Positions 17,455-25,762 of a stretch of DNA of 43,227 bases are shown piece after piece (position 1 is the first letter of the stretch; every line of letters starts with the position of its first letter). This DNA is from Planctomyces sp. Lineage in GTDB: Bacteria; Planctomycetota; Planctomycetia; Planctomycetales; Planctomycetaceae. The stretch is taken from NCBI GenBank assembly GCA_002702685.1, contig PABD01000233.1:1-43227 (forward strand), read 5' to 3'. The notes under the pieces were generated by a model, which was given only the letters and a program-made list of their open reading frames with translations, was not told the DNA's origin and did not search any database. Both the position numbers and the translations under genes were made by a program.

Positions 17455-18333
17455 TCAGGAAAGACCCTCTGTCTCCCGCATGGCGGCGGGTAAGCCGGTC
17501 CGGAAAGTGGGGTATTCAAACTGAAAGCCGAGCGATTTCTTCACAAAGTCATTCCGGCACCGTTTATTGAGGCCGCTGGTGCGTTTTGCCGGGGCCGCTT
17601 CATCGAACTGAGGCTCCGGAGCGCCAACCAGTCGGGCGAGTTCCCGGTAATACGCTTCACGAGTCGGGGATTCGTCATCCGCGACGAGATACAGCGGTGC
17701 GGGGGCGGCGAGCTGCTCCGCTGCCAGCACCACCCGGGCGGCATCGTCGACATGCACGAGGTTCAACCAGGCATCGGGATTGCCGGGAAGGGGAGAGTTG
17801 TCCCGCAGCATATCAACTTTGCGCAGTAGCCGGTTGGGGCCATAAATACCGGCGAGACGGAGAATCGACCAACTTGCCGAGCGACCATGGAAGGTGTCGC
17901 GAACGAGTTCTTCCGCCGCCAGACAGATTTCCCCCGATTCCGTGGTCGGCTCGGTCGGGGATTGCTCGTCGACCCACGAACCGTCACTCACGCCGTAAAC
18001 CGACGTACTCGAGATATAAAAGAAACGGCGGCAGCGGGAAGTGATTCGCTCCAGCACGTGCGCGAGTCCATCGCGGTAGACTTCCCGTTTGGAAGGCGCC
18101 GCGGAGCGATCGTAACCGACAGCATAAAGAACGGAGTTGTACTCTTTATCGGCAAGGGCATCGAGGGACACCGGGTCGGTGACATCGCCCAGGATTGGGG
18201 TCATCCCCTGATTGCGGAAGTCGGCCGCTCGCTGTGGGCTTCGGGTGAGTACGTGGATATCGCGGTTCTGTTCACGCCACCGCGCTGCGACACGCGTTCC
18301 GAGGTAACCACAACCGATGATCAGATCGGGCAT
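17455..18333 (-). CDS. Atypical SDR, NAD(P)-dependent epimerase/dehydratase-like (YeeZ-like)
   Basis: This 292-residue protein opens with a Rossmann motif IIGCGYLGTRVA (5-16). It continues with LGDVTDP, an SSTSVYG motif near 110, LRLAGIYGPNR, and a VHVDDAARV segment typical of extended SDRs. The canonical YxxxK is not evident: the region after SSTSVYG reads EICLAAEELV. This fits YeeZ-like atypical SDRs, in which catalysis is unproven. The start is ATG 18333, 39 bp after the pyrE stop, so the two are probably one transcript. The substrate is unknown. Confidence 0.82.
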   Translation of the reverse strand: MPDLIIGCGYLGTRVAARWREQNRDIHVLTRSPQRAADFRNQGMTPILGDVTDPVSLDALADKEYNSVLYAVGYDRSAAPSKREVYRDGLAHVLERITSRCRRFFYISSTSVYGVSDGSWVDEQSPTEPTTESGEICLAAEELVRDTFHGRSASWSILRLAGIYGPNRLLRKVDMLRDNSPLPGNPDAWLNLVHVDDAARVVLAAEQLAAPAPLYLVADDESPTREAYYRELARLVGAPEPQFDEAAPAKRTSGLNKRCRNDFVKKSLGFQFEYPTFRTGLPAAMRETEGLS

Positions 18334-18372
18334 GCTGTCACTTTCTACAGGAAAAGTCAGCCGTCGGGTCCC

Positions 18373-18927
18373 TTAATCCTTGAGTGGGGTCACGCCAAGG
18401 TCTTCGACGGTCAGCAGTCGGTCGTAGGAGAGTCCTTCTGCTTCGAAGTTCGCCTGACCACCCTGGAGGCGATCGCAGATGCCGACCATCTTGACGACTT
18501 CCAGTCCGAAGTCCTGACAACGCTGTGCGGCGAGCAGTGCGGAACCTCCGGTGGTGACGACGTCGTCGATCACGACCACTTTCTGTCCCGGTTCGACCGG
18601 TCCTTCGAGGAACTTCTGTGTACCGTGGCCTTTGGCTTCTTTGCGAACCATGAATCCGCAGAGGGAGCGTCCCTGTTCCGCCGCCACCGTGAGGACGCCG
18701 CCGACGATCGGGTCAGCCCCGATCGACATTCCGCCGATCGCATCGAACTCGACATCTTTCAGAAGTTCGAGCAGTCCGTAACCGACCTGACGCAGCCCTT
18801 CAGAGTGGAGGGTAATCTGCTTACCGTCGAGGTAGTAATTGGATTTCTTGCCCGAAACGAGCGTAAAGTCGCCAAACTTGAGAGCCCGTTCCTTGAAGAG
18901 TTCAATCAGTCGGTCACGATCGTACAT
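18373..18927 (-). CDS. pyrE: Orotate phosphoribosyltransferase
   Basis: This 184-residue protein transfers phosphoribose from PRPP to orotate, giving OMP in pyrimidine synthesis. The orotate-site motif FTLVSGKKSNYYLDGK lies near the N-terminus, and the PRPP motif VVVIDDVVTTGGSAL is near 118-132. K-x-x-x-K-G-H-G (flexible-loop RKEAKGHG) is also intact. ATG 18927 (MYDRDRL) is preferred; GTG 18936 would add three residues, and neither has a strong ribosome binding site. It appears to be the first gene of a pair with the SDR. Confidence 0.92.
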   Translation of the reverse strand: MYDRDRLIELFKERALKFGDFTLVSGKKSNYYLDGKQITLHSEGLRQVGYGLLELLKDVEFDAIGGMSIGADPIVGGVLTVAAEQGRSLCGFMVRKEAKGHGTQKFLEGPVEPGQKVVVIDDVVTTGGSALLAAQRCQDFGLEVVKMVGICDRLQGGQANFEAEGLSYDRLLTVEDLGVTPLKD

Positions 18928-19064
18928 GAGAGCCACTAATCCCGCGAAATGAAGAAGGAGAAGAAGAGTTCGGTCATCAACGCGATCTTACCGGACCCAC
19001 CTGTAGAGGAAAAGGAGCCGACCGGATCCCACTCGGAAGCGCAGCGGAATTCCTGAGTTTGGAA

Positions 19065-19094
19065 CCACAGATGAACACAAATCGACACAGATAA
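19065..19094. repeat. Three degenerate 10-bp tandem units
   Basis: CCACAGATGA, ACACAAATCG and ACACAGATAA follow each other directly in the gap between pyrE and the esterase gene. Similar CACAGATGAACACAGAT strings are scattered in many bacterial genomes, so this may be a dispersed repeat family member. The function is unknown. Confidence 0.5.
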
Positions 19095-19154
19095 GGGAGT
19101 AATGGGACGCGGCCCGGCACACCTGGTCCATCATTTTCGGGTGATTCCAGGCCT

Positions 19155-20441
19155 CTATTTCAACTTCTCGCCGAACTGCAGGTCGGCGAAGTCGAGGATC
19201 CCCTTCCAGTAGTCGAGTTCCAGGACGTGACGGGTGTCGAGCCGGTACTGGGCGAGGTTGCCGCAGTTTTCTTCTGTCACTGGACCACCGTTGATGATCG
19301 GGTCCCCTTTGATTCCCGGTGCCCCGAGAAATTTGTAAACGGCATCGGCCGCCTGGATTGCTTTGACCGAACTGTTGTAGTTCGCCCAGGTGTCTTTCAG
19401 TCCCGATGTCTCCATCAGCGGGCGGGGAGCGACGCAGGCGATGAGCAGATGCTGATCGAACGGAATCTGCGTTTCGTTGTCGTTGAACTTTGTGAATGTG
19501 TCGTTGAACCAGTGCGGGAAGTGTTCGTTGATTCGCTTAACCGTCTCCTGTTCGTTGTTCCGGCTGAGCGCCATGCCACCCGTCCCCGACTGATGCGGAA
19601 TGCAGAGGGCGATGCGTTCATCGGTCGCCGTGGCCCAGAGGGCGGTCTTACCCCTGCGGGAATGGCCGGTGACAGCGATGCAGTCGCCGCGTACCTGTGC
19701 GTCGGAGAGCAGATAATCGACACACCGCTGAAGCCCCCAGGCCCAGGCGGAGATCGTACCCCACCGCGACTCTTTCGGCCCTTTAACATCTTTGAAGTGA
19801 GGATGCACGCCATCAGTGAAGTCGTGGGTATCGGGGTCGACGTTATTCACATGATAGGTGGCGAATCCGTAACCGCGCTCGATCAGGTATTCGAGGCACC
19901 AGTAATCGAGCTTGGAACCCCGCGCGCCGTTCTCCGGTTTCTCGCAGTAGTCATGCAGGTTATGCGTCGGGAAGGTGAGGATCGCTTCATCCGGAATGAC
20001 GGTATGGTTGCCACATTTGTTGACGGCGAGGAAGACGGGGAACTTCTGCTCGGCTTTGTTCGGAAGAAAGAGCGCGAGATGAATCTGTGGTGCGTTCTCC
20101 GCTTCGAGTTCCGGGAACGAGATCGCGATCTGTTTGACGATCGCTTTACCGTTCATGACTTCCGCGGGGGCCGCATCTTCCGTGAATTTCACCTTCACGT
20201 TTTCCGGCATGTAGCCGTACATATAGTGAGTGAACAGTTTAATGAGTTCCGGCCGGCGTACGTCGTACCATTCTTCCGGAGTAGTAATGCGGGTGCCGTC
20301 CATGGTGACGAAGGCATCGGGAAGCTCCTCCTGAACTGGAAGTTCCGAAACGGGGGGGAGGTCTTCCGCGAGGGCGGGCAGGGTCATCGTCAAGACGACC
20401 AGCAGACTCGAAATTCGGAAACATGAGGAGAGATAATTCAT
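19155..20441 (-). CDS. Exported CE15-like glucuronoyl/acetylxylan esterase (alpha/beta hydrolase)
   Basis: This 428-residue protein has a Sec signal peptide (about 1-25, ending LPALAED). The nucleophile elbow is TGHSRRGKTALW with Ser261, the arginine-bearing GxSRxG form characteristic of CE15 glucuronoyl esterases. HQSGTGG near 287 and a late TRH (histidine near 408) suit the rest of the active site. CE15 enzymes cleave ester links between glucuronoxylan and lignin; planctomycete members may act on other uronates. The start is ATG 20441, with AAGG about ten bases upstream. It is divergent from the PmoA-like gene, with about 230 bp between them. Confidence 0.82.
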   Translation of the reverse strand: MNYLSSCFRISSLLVVLTMTLPALAEDLPPVSELPVQEELPDAFVTMDGTRITTPEEWYDVRRPELIKLFTHYMYGYMPENVKVKFTEDAAPAEVMNGKAIVKQIAISFPELEAENAPQIHLALFLPNKAEQKFPVFLAVNKCGNHTVIPDEAILTFPTHNLHDYCEKPENGARGSKLDYWCLEYLIERGYGFATYHVNNVDPDTHDFTDGVHPHFKDVKGPKESRWGTISAWAWGLQRCVDYLLSDAQVRGDCIAVTGHSRRGKTALWATATDERIALCIPHQSGTGGMALSRNNEQETVKRINEHFPHWFNDTFTKFNDNETQIPFDQHLLIACVAPRPLMETSGLKDTWANYNSSVKAIQAADAVYKFLGAPGIKGDPIINGGPVTEENCGNLAQYRLDTRHVLELDYWKGILDFADLQFGEKLK

Positions 20442-20672
20442 CGCGATAAGAACCTTGTGCTGCGTCAGGTGAGATGTTCAGATAATAAGGTCGGCCCGAC
20501 ATCAGAAGATGATTGTTGAGGTCGGGCATCGTTCCTTCCGGTTCGATCTTTTTCCATGGTAACGAAACCGCCACCCGGCGCGAATGAGTCGATTTCCGGT
20601 TTCGCTATTCGTCTCCAGATACCGAATTTCCGTTCGAACGTCTCCTTCAACCAGATGGGAATCGAAGCTCTC

Positions 20673-21656
20673 ATGTCGCCAGTTGATCCTTCCCTGTCGC
20701 GTCGTCGTTTTCTGCAGTCCTCCTCCGCGGCGATGCTCGCCGGCCTCGGTTTGACGAGCTTGCCTCGATCTGCTCGGGCCGCCGATTATCCGGAACCGGT
20801 CCCCCAGGCGGCCAATCTGACGCCGTACCTCAACAAGGGACGCCTGATTTTCCGGTGGAACGATCTTTCACTCGGCGCTTATCGGACCGGGACGGACCTT
20901 AAATATCCCTACTTCTATCCACTCAATGGCCTGCAGAGCAATCTGCCGCTGACGACCGAGTCGGCCGAGCCGTACCCCCATCATCGCGGGTTATGGCTGG
21001 GGTGCGATCCGCTCAACGGCGCGAACTATTGGAGCGACGGACCGGTCGAACAGGGGCAGATTCAATCGACCTCGCTGGAACTCAAGGGCGAACCGACGGA
21101 GACGTCGTTTACCTTCACGAATGCGTGCCAATGGGTGGGGCCGAATGATTCGCAGCCCTTCAGTGATGAACGCGAATTTACAATCACGATTCTCGACGAC
21201 CGGAGCTGGGCGATCGACGCGAACTTGATCGTGACGGCGACCGACGACGTCGAGATCGCCCGCGCGAAACATTCCTTCTTCGCTCTGCGCTGCGCTCCCG
21301 ATATTGCCCCGATGTATGGTGGTACACTCATGAATTCCGAGGGTGGGATCGGAGCGAAAGGGACTTATGGCAAACCCGCCAAGTGGTGCGGGTACCACGG
21401 CCAGCGGAAAGGGAATCCGGACATCGTCGAGGGGATCGCCATCATGAACCATCCCGAAAACTTCGATGGCGACTGCCCCTGGTTTACCCGGGAATACGGA
21501 CATCTTTCCCCTTCCCCCTTTGAGTTTCTGAAAGAACCGTATAGAATGCAGAAGGGTGAAAAACTACCACTTCGGTACCGGGTCGTAATGCACACCGGCA
21601 CGCCAGCGGAGGCGGGGCTCGACCAGATATACGAAAACTGGCTGGCCAACGTCTGA
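20673..21656 (+). CDS. Tat-exported PmoA-like (DUF6807) protein
   Basis: This 327-residue protein begins with a twin-arginine signal, SRRRFLQSSSAAMLAGLGL (9-27), with a likely cleavage after ARA. The body matches the PmoA-like family of planctomycetes: YFYPLNG, the PHHRGLWLG motif, and a C-terminal ANW-like ending (YENWLANV). Despite the family name it is not a methane monooxygenase subunit. These beta-sandwich proteins are often found near sugar-degradation genes, and their role is unproven. ATG 20673 is chosen because the Tat signal starts right after it; upstream in-frame starts at 20655 and 20556 lack better ribosome sites. A terminator follows. Confidence 0.82.
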   Translation: MSPVDPSLSRRRFLQSSSAAMLAGLGLTSLPRSARAADYPEPVPQAANLTPYLNKGRLIFRWNDLSLGAYRTGTDLKYPYFYPLNGLQSNLPLTTESAEPYPHHRGLWLGCDPLNGANYWSDGPVEQGQIQSTSLELKGEPTETSFTFTNACQWVGPNDSQPFSDEREFTITILDDRSWAIDANLIVTATDDVEIARAKHSFFALRCAPDIAPMYGGTLMNSEGGIGAKGTYGKPAKWCGYHGQRKGNPDIVEGIAIMNHPENFDGDCPWFTREYGHLSPSPFEFLKEPYRMQKGEKLPLRYRVVMHTGTPAEAGLDQIYENWLANV

Positions 21657-21685
21657 AATGGAGTTCACCCGGGAATAGATCAATA

Positions 21686-21706
21686 CCCCGTGATCGACGG
21701 GTTTTT
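21686..21706 (+). terminator. Rho-independent terminator after the PmoA-like gene
   Basis: A short stem CCCGT/ACGGG (21687-21691 with 21697-21701) with loop GATCG is followed by five T. It starts 30 bp after the stop codon. Confidence 0.65.
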
Positions 21707-22492
21707 CATAAGGAGCGCCTCTACGAAGGTTCTCCATCACATTGAAGACATATAGAAATTTACAATTAAGGATTTTCGCAATTGTATTAAGTGGCGAACG
21801 CTCTCTTGTTTCGTTGAAAGTGTTAACGAATATTCTCATCGAGGCAAGTTGTTGCGTGCGTCCAGTTTCCGGAGTCGGGTCGTCTTATTTCTTATATTTG
21901 CTAATAAAAACTGTGAACCTTCCCGACTTTCTGCGTTATATAGTCTGGGCTTTTTTCGCCCGGCAAACAGGTGTGGAAACCGAATCCTTCGAGCTATTCC
22001 CGTTGAAGTAAGAAAGGCTTATTCAAAGCTGCACTTACAGCGAATGGTTCCCTTTCGGTTTCCGGTCTGAATTTCATTTCATCACCTTATTCTGTTTGCA
22101 CTTCAGCTGATCCAGGTTTCGGTGAATATTCATCGTTGAATATTCACGCATGCGGCGCGCGTTGAGCACGTCTTATAAGAAACCGGATCTCACAAGTTCA
22201 CGGTTCGCTTTCGCTGTCACGAATTCCGTTTCGCGTCGCGCCCCGAAAGTTACGTTGCCCTGACCCTCCTCAGGGAGACTCTCCTTGCGAGTTCGCGCGC
22301 CGACCGTCAGGTGGGGAAACGACCGCAGGTCACACCGGTATTCTCCGGGGGATCATGCCCGTCGCTCAACACACGTCGTCCAATCAATTCTGGACATTCT
22401 GTTCAGGGACAAGCTCATCGCGGTTGGAACCGGGAGTCCCTCGGAAGACAGATGACTTTCACCATCTCCCCCTTGGAATGGCACCACTCAGC
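21707..22492. other. Long AT-rich gene-free stretch with a perfect hairpin
   Basis: Nearly 790 bp carry no frame that resembles a protein. The part from 21720 to 22080 is visibly richer in A and T than all flanking genes. A perfect inverted repeat GTGAATATTCA/TGAATATTCAC with loop TCGT lies at 22122-22147; each arm itself contains the palindrome TGAATATTCA. A smaller stem CCCTGA/TCAGGG is at 22258-22275. The stretch may hold a regulatory region, an unrecognised RNA, or a gene remnant. No known RNA family was recognised. Confidence 0.5.
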
Positions 22493-23980
22493 ATGGGAAC
22501 AAGGAACGTGGCAGAACACGATCAGGCGAAAACAACCGCAGCACCCCCGGCTGGAGTCCGGGCGCGCTGCCAGAAATGTTCCAAAGTCTTACTCATCCGG
22601 GGTACGATTCAGAAAACCAGCAGTATCGTCTGCAAGTCCTGCCGCGCGAAGGACGAAGAGCAGGTGGCCTTCGACCTGCTCGGCGATACGCAGGTGATCT
22701 CGTCGTCCGACACCCAGCCACTCCGGACGATGCCCCGCAAGAAAGTCCGCGTCGCCCATAAGCCGGGCTCGACGTCGCTGATCAAGGGGCTCGAAAAACC
22801 GTTTCCCCGAAACAAGCCCGGGCGCCGTTATCTCCTCACGACCGCCTTCGTCGCGACGACGATGATGTTGCTCCCCGCGATCTATATCTCGGTCGTGGCG
22901 GCGGTCGCCTGGTGCGTCTACAGCTTGACGATGTCGAATCTGCTGTTTGAAACACTCCCCGCCGCGATGGCGTGGTCGCTCTATCTGGGCTCCATTCTGG
23001 TGGTGACGAGTCTCCTCGCCATGATGCTCAAACCCCTGTGGGCGCCCCCGTCGAGCCGCAAAAAGCGGTGGGCGCTGAAGCCGGATCAGGCTCCGGGGCT
23101 CTTTCGCTTCGTTCAGTCGATCGCCTTCGTCGTCAACGCACCGGTTCCCAAATCTATTCACGTCGTACTCGAACCGAACGCCTCCGCGCACTTTCGCCGC
23201 GGGCTCCGTGGATTCCGTGAAAACGATCTCGTGTTGACGATCGGTCTGCCACTGTTGTCGTCGATGAATCTGTCCCAGTTCGCGGGAATCGTCGCGCATG
23301 AACTCGGTCACTTCAGCCAGGGCGGGGGAATGCGTTTGCGGAGCATGGTCATTGCGATCCACAACTGGTTCGCCAAGATGGTGCTCGAGCGGGACGCCTT
23401 TGATGATGAATTGCAGGAACTCGTGAACTCGGACACGTATCTGATGCGAGCCGCGGCACAGTTTTTCCTCGTGCTCTCCTGGATCGTCCGCGTGATGTTC
23501 TGGTTCCTGATGATCTGGTCGAAGGCGCTGTATTGCCTGTTGTCGCGCCAGCTCGAGTTCGATGCCGACAGCTACGAAGTCCGACTCGTCGGCCCCGAGG
23601 TCTTTGAAGAATCGCTGAAGACGATGAACATGCTGCAGCTCAGTTTCGAAGCGGTCCTCAGCGAGATTTTGCGCGAGGCGACCCGCGCCCGCAGCACGAC
23701 CTATGAATTTCCGGAAAACCTGCCGCGCCTCGTCAGCCAGCGGTCGAGCCGTCTGTCCCCCGACCTGCTCGAAATCGTGAATCACATGGTCTACGAAAAG
23801 CAGACGTCCTGGTTTGATTCGCATCCCTCCGATGGCGAACGGCTCGAGGCTGTTTGTGATCTCGGTCACGATGGCCAGTACAAAAACAGCTATCCGGCGA
23901 CCGTCCTCCTGCCGAATTTCGACTCCATCGCCCGCAAACTCACCGCGAAATCGTTCTCATCACTCTCCGCCTGGCTGTAA
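22493..23980 (+). CDS. M48-family membrane metallopeptidase with N-terminal zinc ribbon
   Basis: This protein of about 495 residues starts with a ribbon-like CxxC...CxxC (C26, C29 and a second pair in VCKSC near 46-49). Two hydrophobic hairpins follow (about 120-190). The M48 catalytic motif AHELGHFSQGGG has the zinc histidines at 269 and 273, and the third ligand is E355 in QLEFDADSYE. More hydrophobic segments lie between them. M48 enzymes (HtpX/Ste24-like) cleave membrane proteins. The start is uncertain: ATG 22478, ATG 22493 and GTG 22508 are all in frame before the ribbon, and none has a convincing ribosome site. The combination suggests quality control or signalling at the membrane; no specific substrate can be named. 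Confidence 0.8.
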   Translation: MGTRNVAEHDQAKTTAAPPAGVRARCQKCSKVLLIRGTIQKTSSIVCKSCRAKDEEQVAFDLLGDTQVISSSDTQPLRTMPRKKVRVAHKPGSTSLIKGLEKPFPRNKPGRRYLLTTAFVATTMMLLPAIYISVVAAVAWCVYSLTMSNLLFETLPAAMAWSLYLGSILVVTSLLAMMLKPLWAPPSSRKKRWALKPDQAPGLFRFVQSIAFVVNAPVPKSIHVVLEPNASAHFRRGLRGFRENDLVLTIGLPLLSSMNLSQFAGIVAHELGHFSQGGGMRLRSMVIAIHNWFAKMVLERDAFDDELQELVNSDTYLMRAAAQFFLVLSWIVRVMFWFLMIWSKALYCLLSRQLEFDADSYEVRLVGPEVFEESLKTMNMLQLSFEAVLSEILREATRARSTTYEFPENLPRLVSQRSSRLSPDLLEIVNHMVYEKQTSWFDSHPSDGERLEAVCDLGHDGQYKNSYPATVLLPNFDSIARKLTAKSFSSLSAWL

Positions 23981-24268
23981 GGCATTCTCGAACGTCCGAT
24001 GTCAGACAGAGTTCGCTTGACCAGGGAACACGTGAGAAAGGCACCCCATTTCAGGCCGACCCTTTTTTTCTTCAAGCGTTTGAGCATTTCGGGGCAGGGT
24101 GGACCGGATGATGCAGGTGTTCCTGGCCGAATTCTCTAGGCGATCGGGTCTTCTTTCGCTAAGATCCGGCGGCGGCAGACTTTTCGTTCGCTGCGATTAA
24201 TTCAGCCACCGCCAGGGACTGGCGGACCTTTCCAGAACTGCGTTTCTGATGACGCCAGCAAGGATGCC

Positions 24269-25636
24269 ATGAGCCGTTCTCTCTCCCCCGACATGACCCG
24301 GTCGACGCGCTGGCAGCGTCTGGTTGTCGATCAGCAGGTCCATTGGAAGCGTGTGGTGCTCACGCTCGGTTTGATCGCCTGTGTTGTGCCGTTCGCGCAG
24401 CTGTGGGTGGAACAGCGCGGTGACTTCAAACTGCACTACGAATTTGCCCGGCGACTCTGGCACGATGAGCTCCTCTATTTCGGCGGACACGATACCCCGT
24501 ATCCGCCGTTCTGGGCCGTCGTGCATCTTCCCTGCCTGCTGGTCACCTCCCATCAGGCTCAGCTGATTCTCTACCCGCTCTTTTTCGGTGGCTTCGCGCT
24601 ATTGATCCATTCCCTGTATCGCATTGTGCGGACTCAGGAAGCAAAACAGAACCTCGCGCCGATTTCGCTGTTCTGGCTGGCCGCCGCGGCAACCTTTCTC
24701 ACCTCCCGGTTTCTGGTGCGCGACATGACGGAGTGTGGAGTGAACCTGTTGCTCGTCGCCGGTGCGTGGTGGGCCTTTACCCGCTGGCAGGCGGGTGCCG
24801 ATCGAACAGCCGGAATGACGCTCGGTCTGTTGACCGCGATGAAATGTACTCCGGCGCTCTTCATCGCGTGGTTTGTCTGGAAACGGCAGTGGCAAGTTGT
24901 CCGTCCGGCAATCGCCACCATCGTGGTCTGTTTTCTGCTCCCACTCCTGTGGATGCCCCCTGCGCTTTATATCGAGACGATGCATTACTGGGGGCTGACT
25001 CTCTTCACGGGAATGGGCTCGGCCGATCCGTCTCAGGGAGTGCTGGGAGTCGAGCCGCTGCAGAACATGTCGCTCAAACCGGCCATCGGGCGCTTTCTGA
25101 TGCACTTGCCCGCCGATCATGTGGCGCGCATGGATCATCCGCTATATGTCGATTTCTTAAATCTGGGGCCGATCTGGGCGGGACGAATTGCCTGGTTCGT
25201 GATGGGGGGAATGCTGTTGTTCCTGCTCTCCCGCATTCCCCGCGCCGTCAGTAATCGTGACGACGATAGTCTGCCGTGGGAATACGCGCTCGGTTCCGTC
25301 CTCATTCTGCTGTATTCCCCCATCACCTGGGGACAGCATTGTGTCGGATTGCTGCCGCTCTTTTTCCTCTTAGGCAATCACATGTTGCGCGGTCGGAAAT
25401 CATCGCGAATGCTGGTCTTCGCGGGCGGGTTTTATCTGCTGGTCAACCTGGTGCTGAACCGGGGATTGATCGGTAAAGACCTCACCTGGCTGCTCGACTG
25501 CTATCACGTGCCGACATTCAGCATTCTGCTCTTCGTCCCCGTCATTCTGCGTCTGCGGGCGGAAGCGGTGCCGGCGATGGAAGCGGAAGGCGAAACGCTC
25601 GTAGGCAACATGCCGCTGGAGGCGGATGCGGCCTGA
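24269..25636 (+). CDS. GT87-family (DUF2029) polyprenyl-phosphate-sugar-dependent membrane glycosyltransferase
   Basis: This 455-residue protein has about ten hydrophobic segments. A first extracytoplasmic loop reads QRGDFKLHYEFARRLW...GHDTPYPPFWAV, the D-x-x-x-x-Y pattern and TPYPP of GT87 enzymes such as mycobacterial mannosyltransferases. Later it has LGLLTAMKCTPALF and SPITWGQHCVGLLPLFF, also usual in the family. It is expected to move a sugar from a polyprenyl-phosphate donor onto a lipid or glycan outside the membrane. The start is ATG 24269, with AAGGA seven bases upstream. The 288 bp before it hold nothing recognisable, and it does not form a clear operon with its neighbours. Confidence 0.75.
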   Translation: MSRSLSPDMTRSTRWQRLVVDQQVHWKRVVLTLGLIACVVPFAQLWVEQRGDFKLHYEFARRLWHDELLYFGGHDTPYPPFWAVVHLPCLLVTSHQAQLILYPLFFGGFALLIHSLYRIVRTQEAKQNLAPISLFWLAAAATFLTSRFLVRDMTECGVNLLLVAGAWWAFTRWQAGADRTAGMTLGLLTAMKCTPALFIAWFVWKRQWQVVRPAIATIVVCFLLPLLWMPPALYIETMHYWGLTLFTGMGSADPSQGVLGVEPLQNMSLKPAIGRFLMHLPADHVARMDHPLYVDFLNLGPIWAGRIAWFVMGGMLLFLLSRIPRAVSNRDDDSLPWEYALGSVLILLYSPITWGQHCVGLLPLFFLLGNHMLRGRKSSRMLVFAGGFYLLVNLVLNRGLIGKDLTWLLDCYHVPTFSILLFVPVILRLRAEAVPAMEAEGETLVGNMPLEADAA

Positions 25637-25762
25637 AAACAGCTTGCACGCAGGGCTGAATGGGAGCCGGACGCACTTCTTCATTGCGTCGTGCGCAGGT
25701 GTCACTTAAGGTGGTAGAGAGAACGTCTCCGACTTGTTCCTCCGACCCGAGAGTTTCCACCC

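Noticed and set aside
19227-20426. A 399-codon plus-strand frame opposite the CE15-like esterase
   Set aside because: It is a mirror of the esterase codons, with no ribosome site and no domain.
22258-22275. CCCTGA/TCAGGG stem in the AT-rich island as a terminator
   Set aside because: The stem is only six pairs, there is no T tract, and no gene lies directly upstream.
22589-23869. A 426-codon minus-strand frame opposite the M48 peptidase
   Set aside because: The composition is Arg/His/Glu-rich without secondary-structure pattern, and the opposite strand has a complete peptidase active site.
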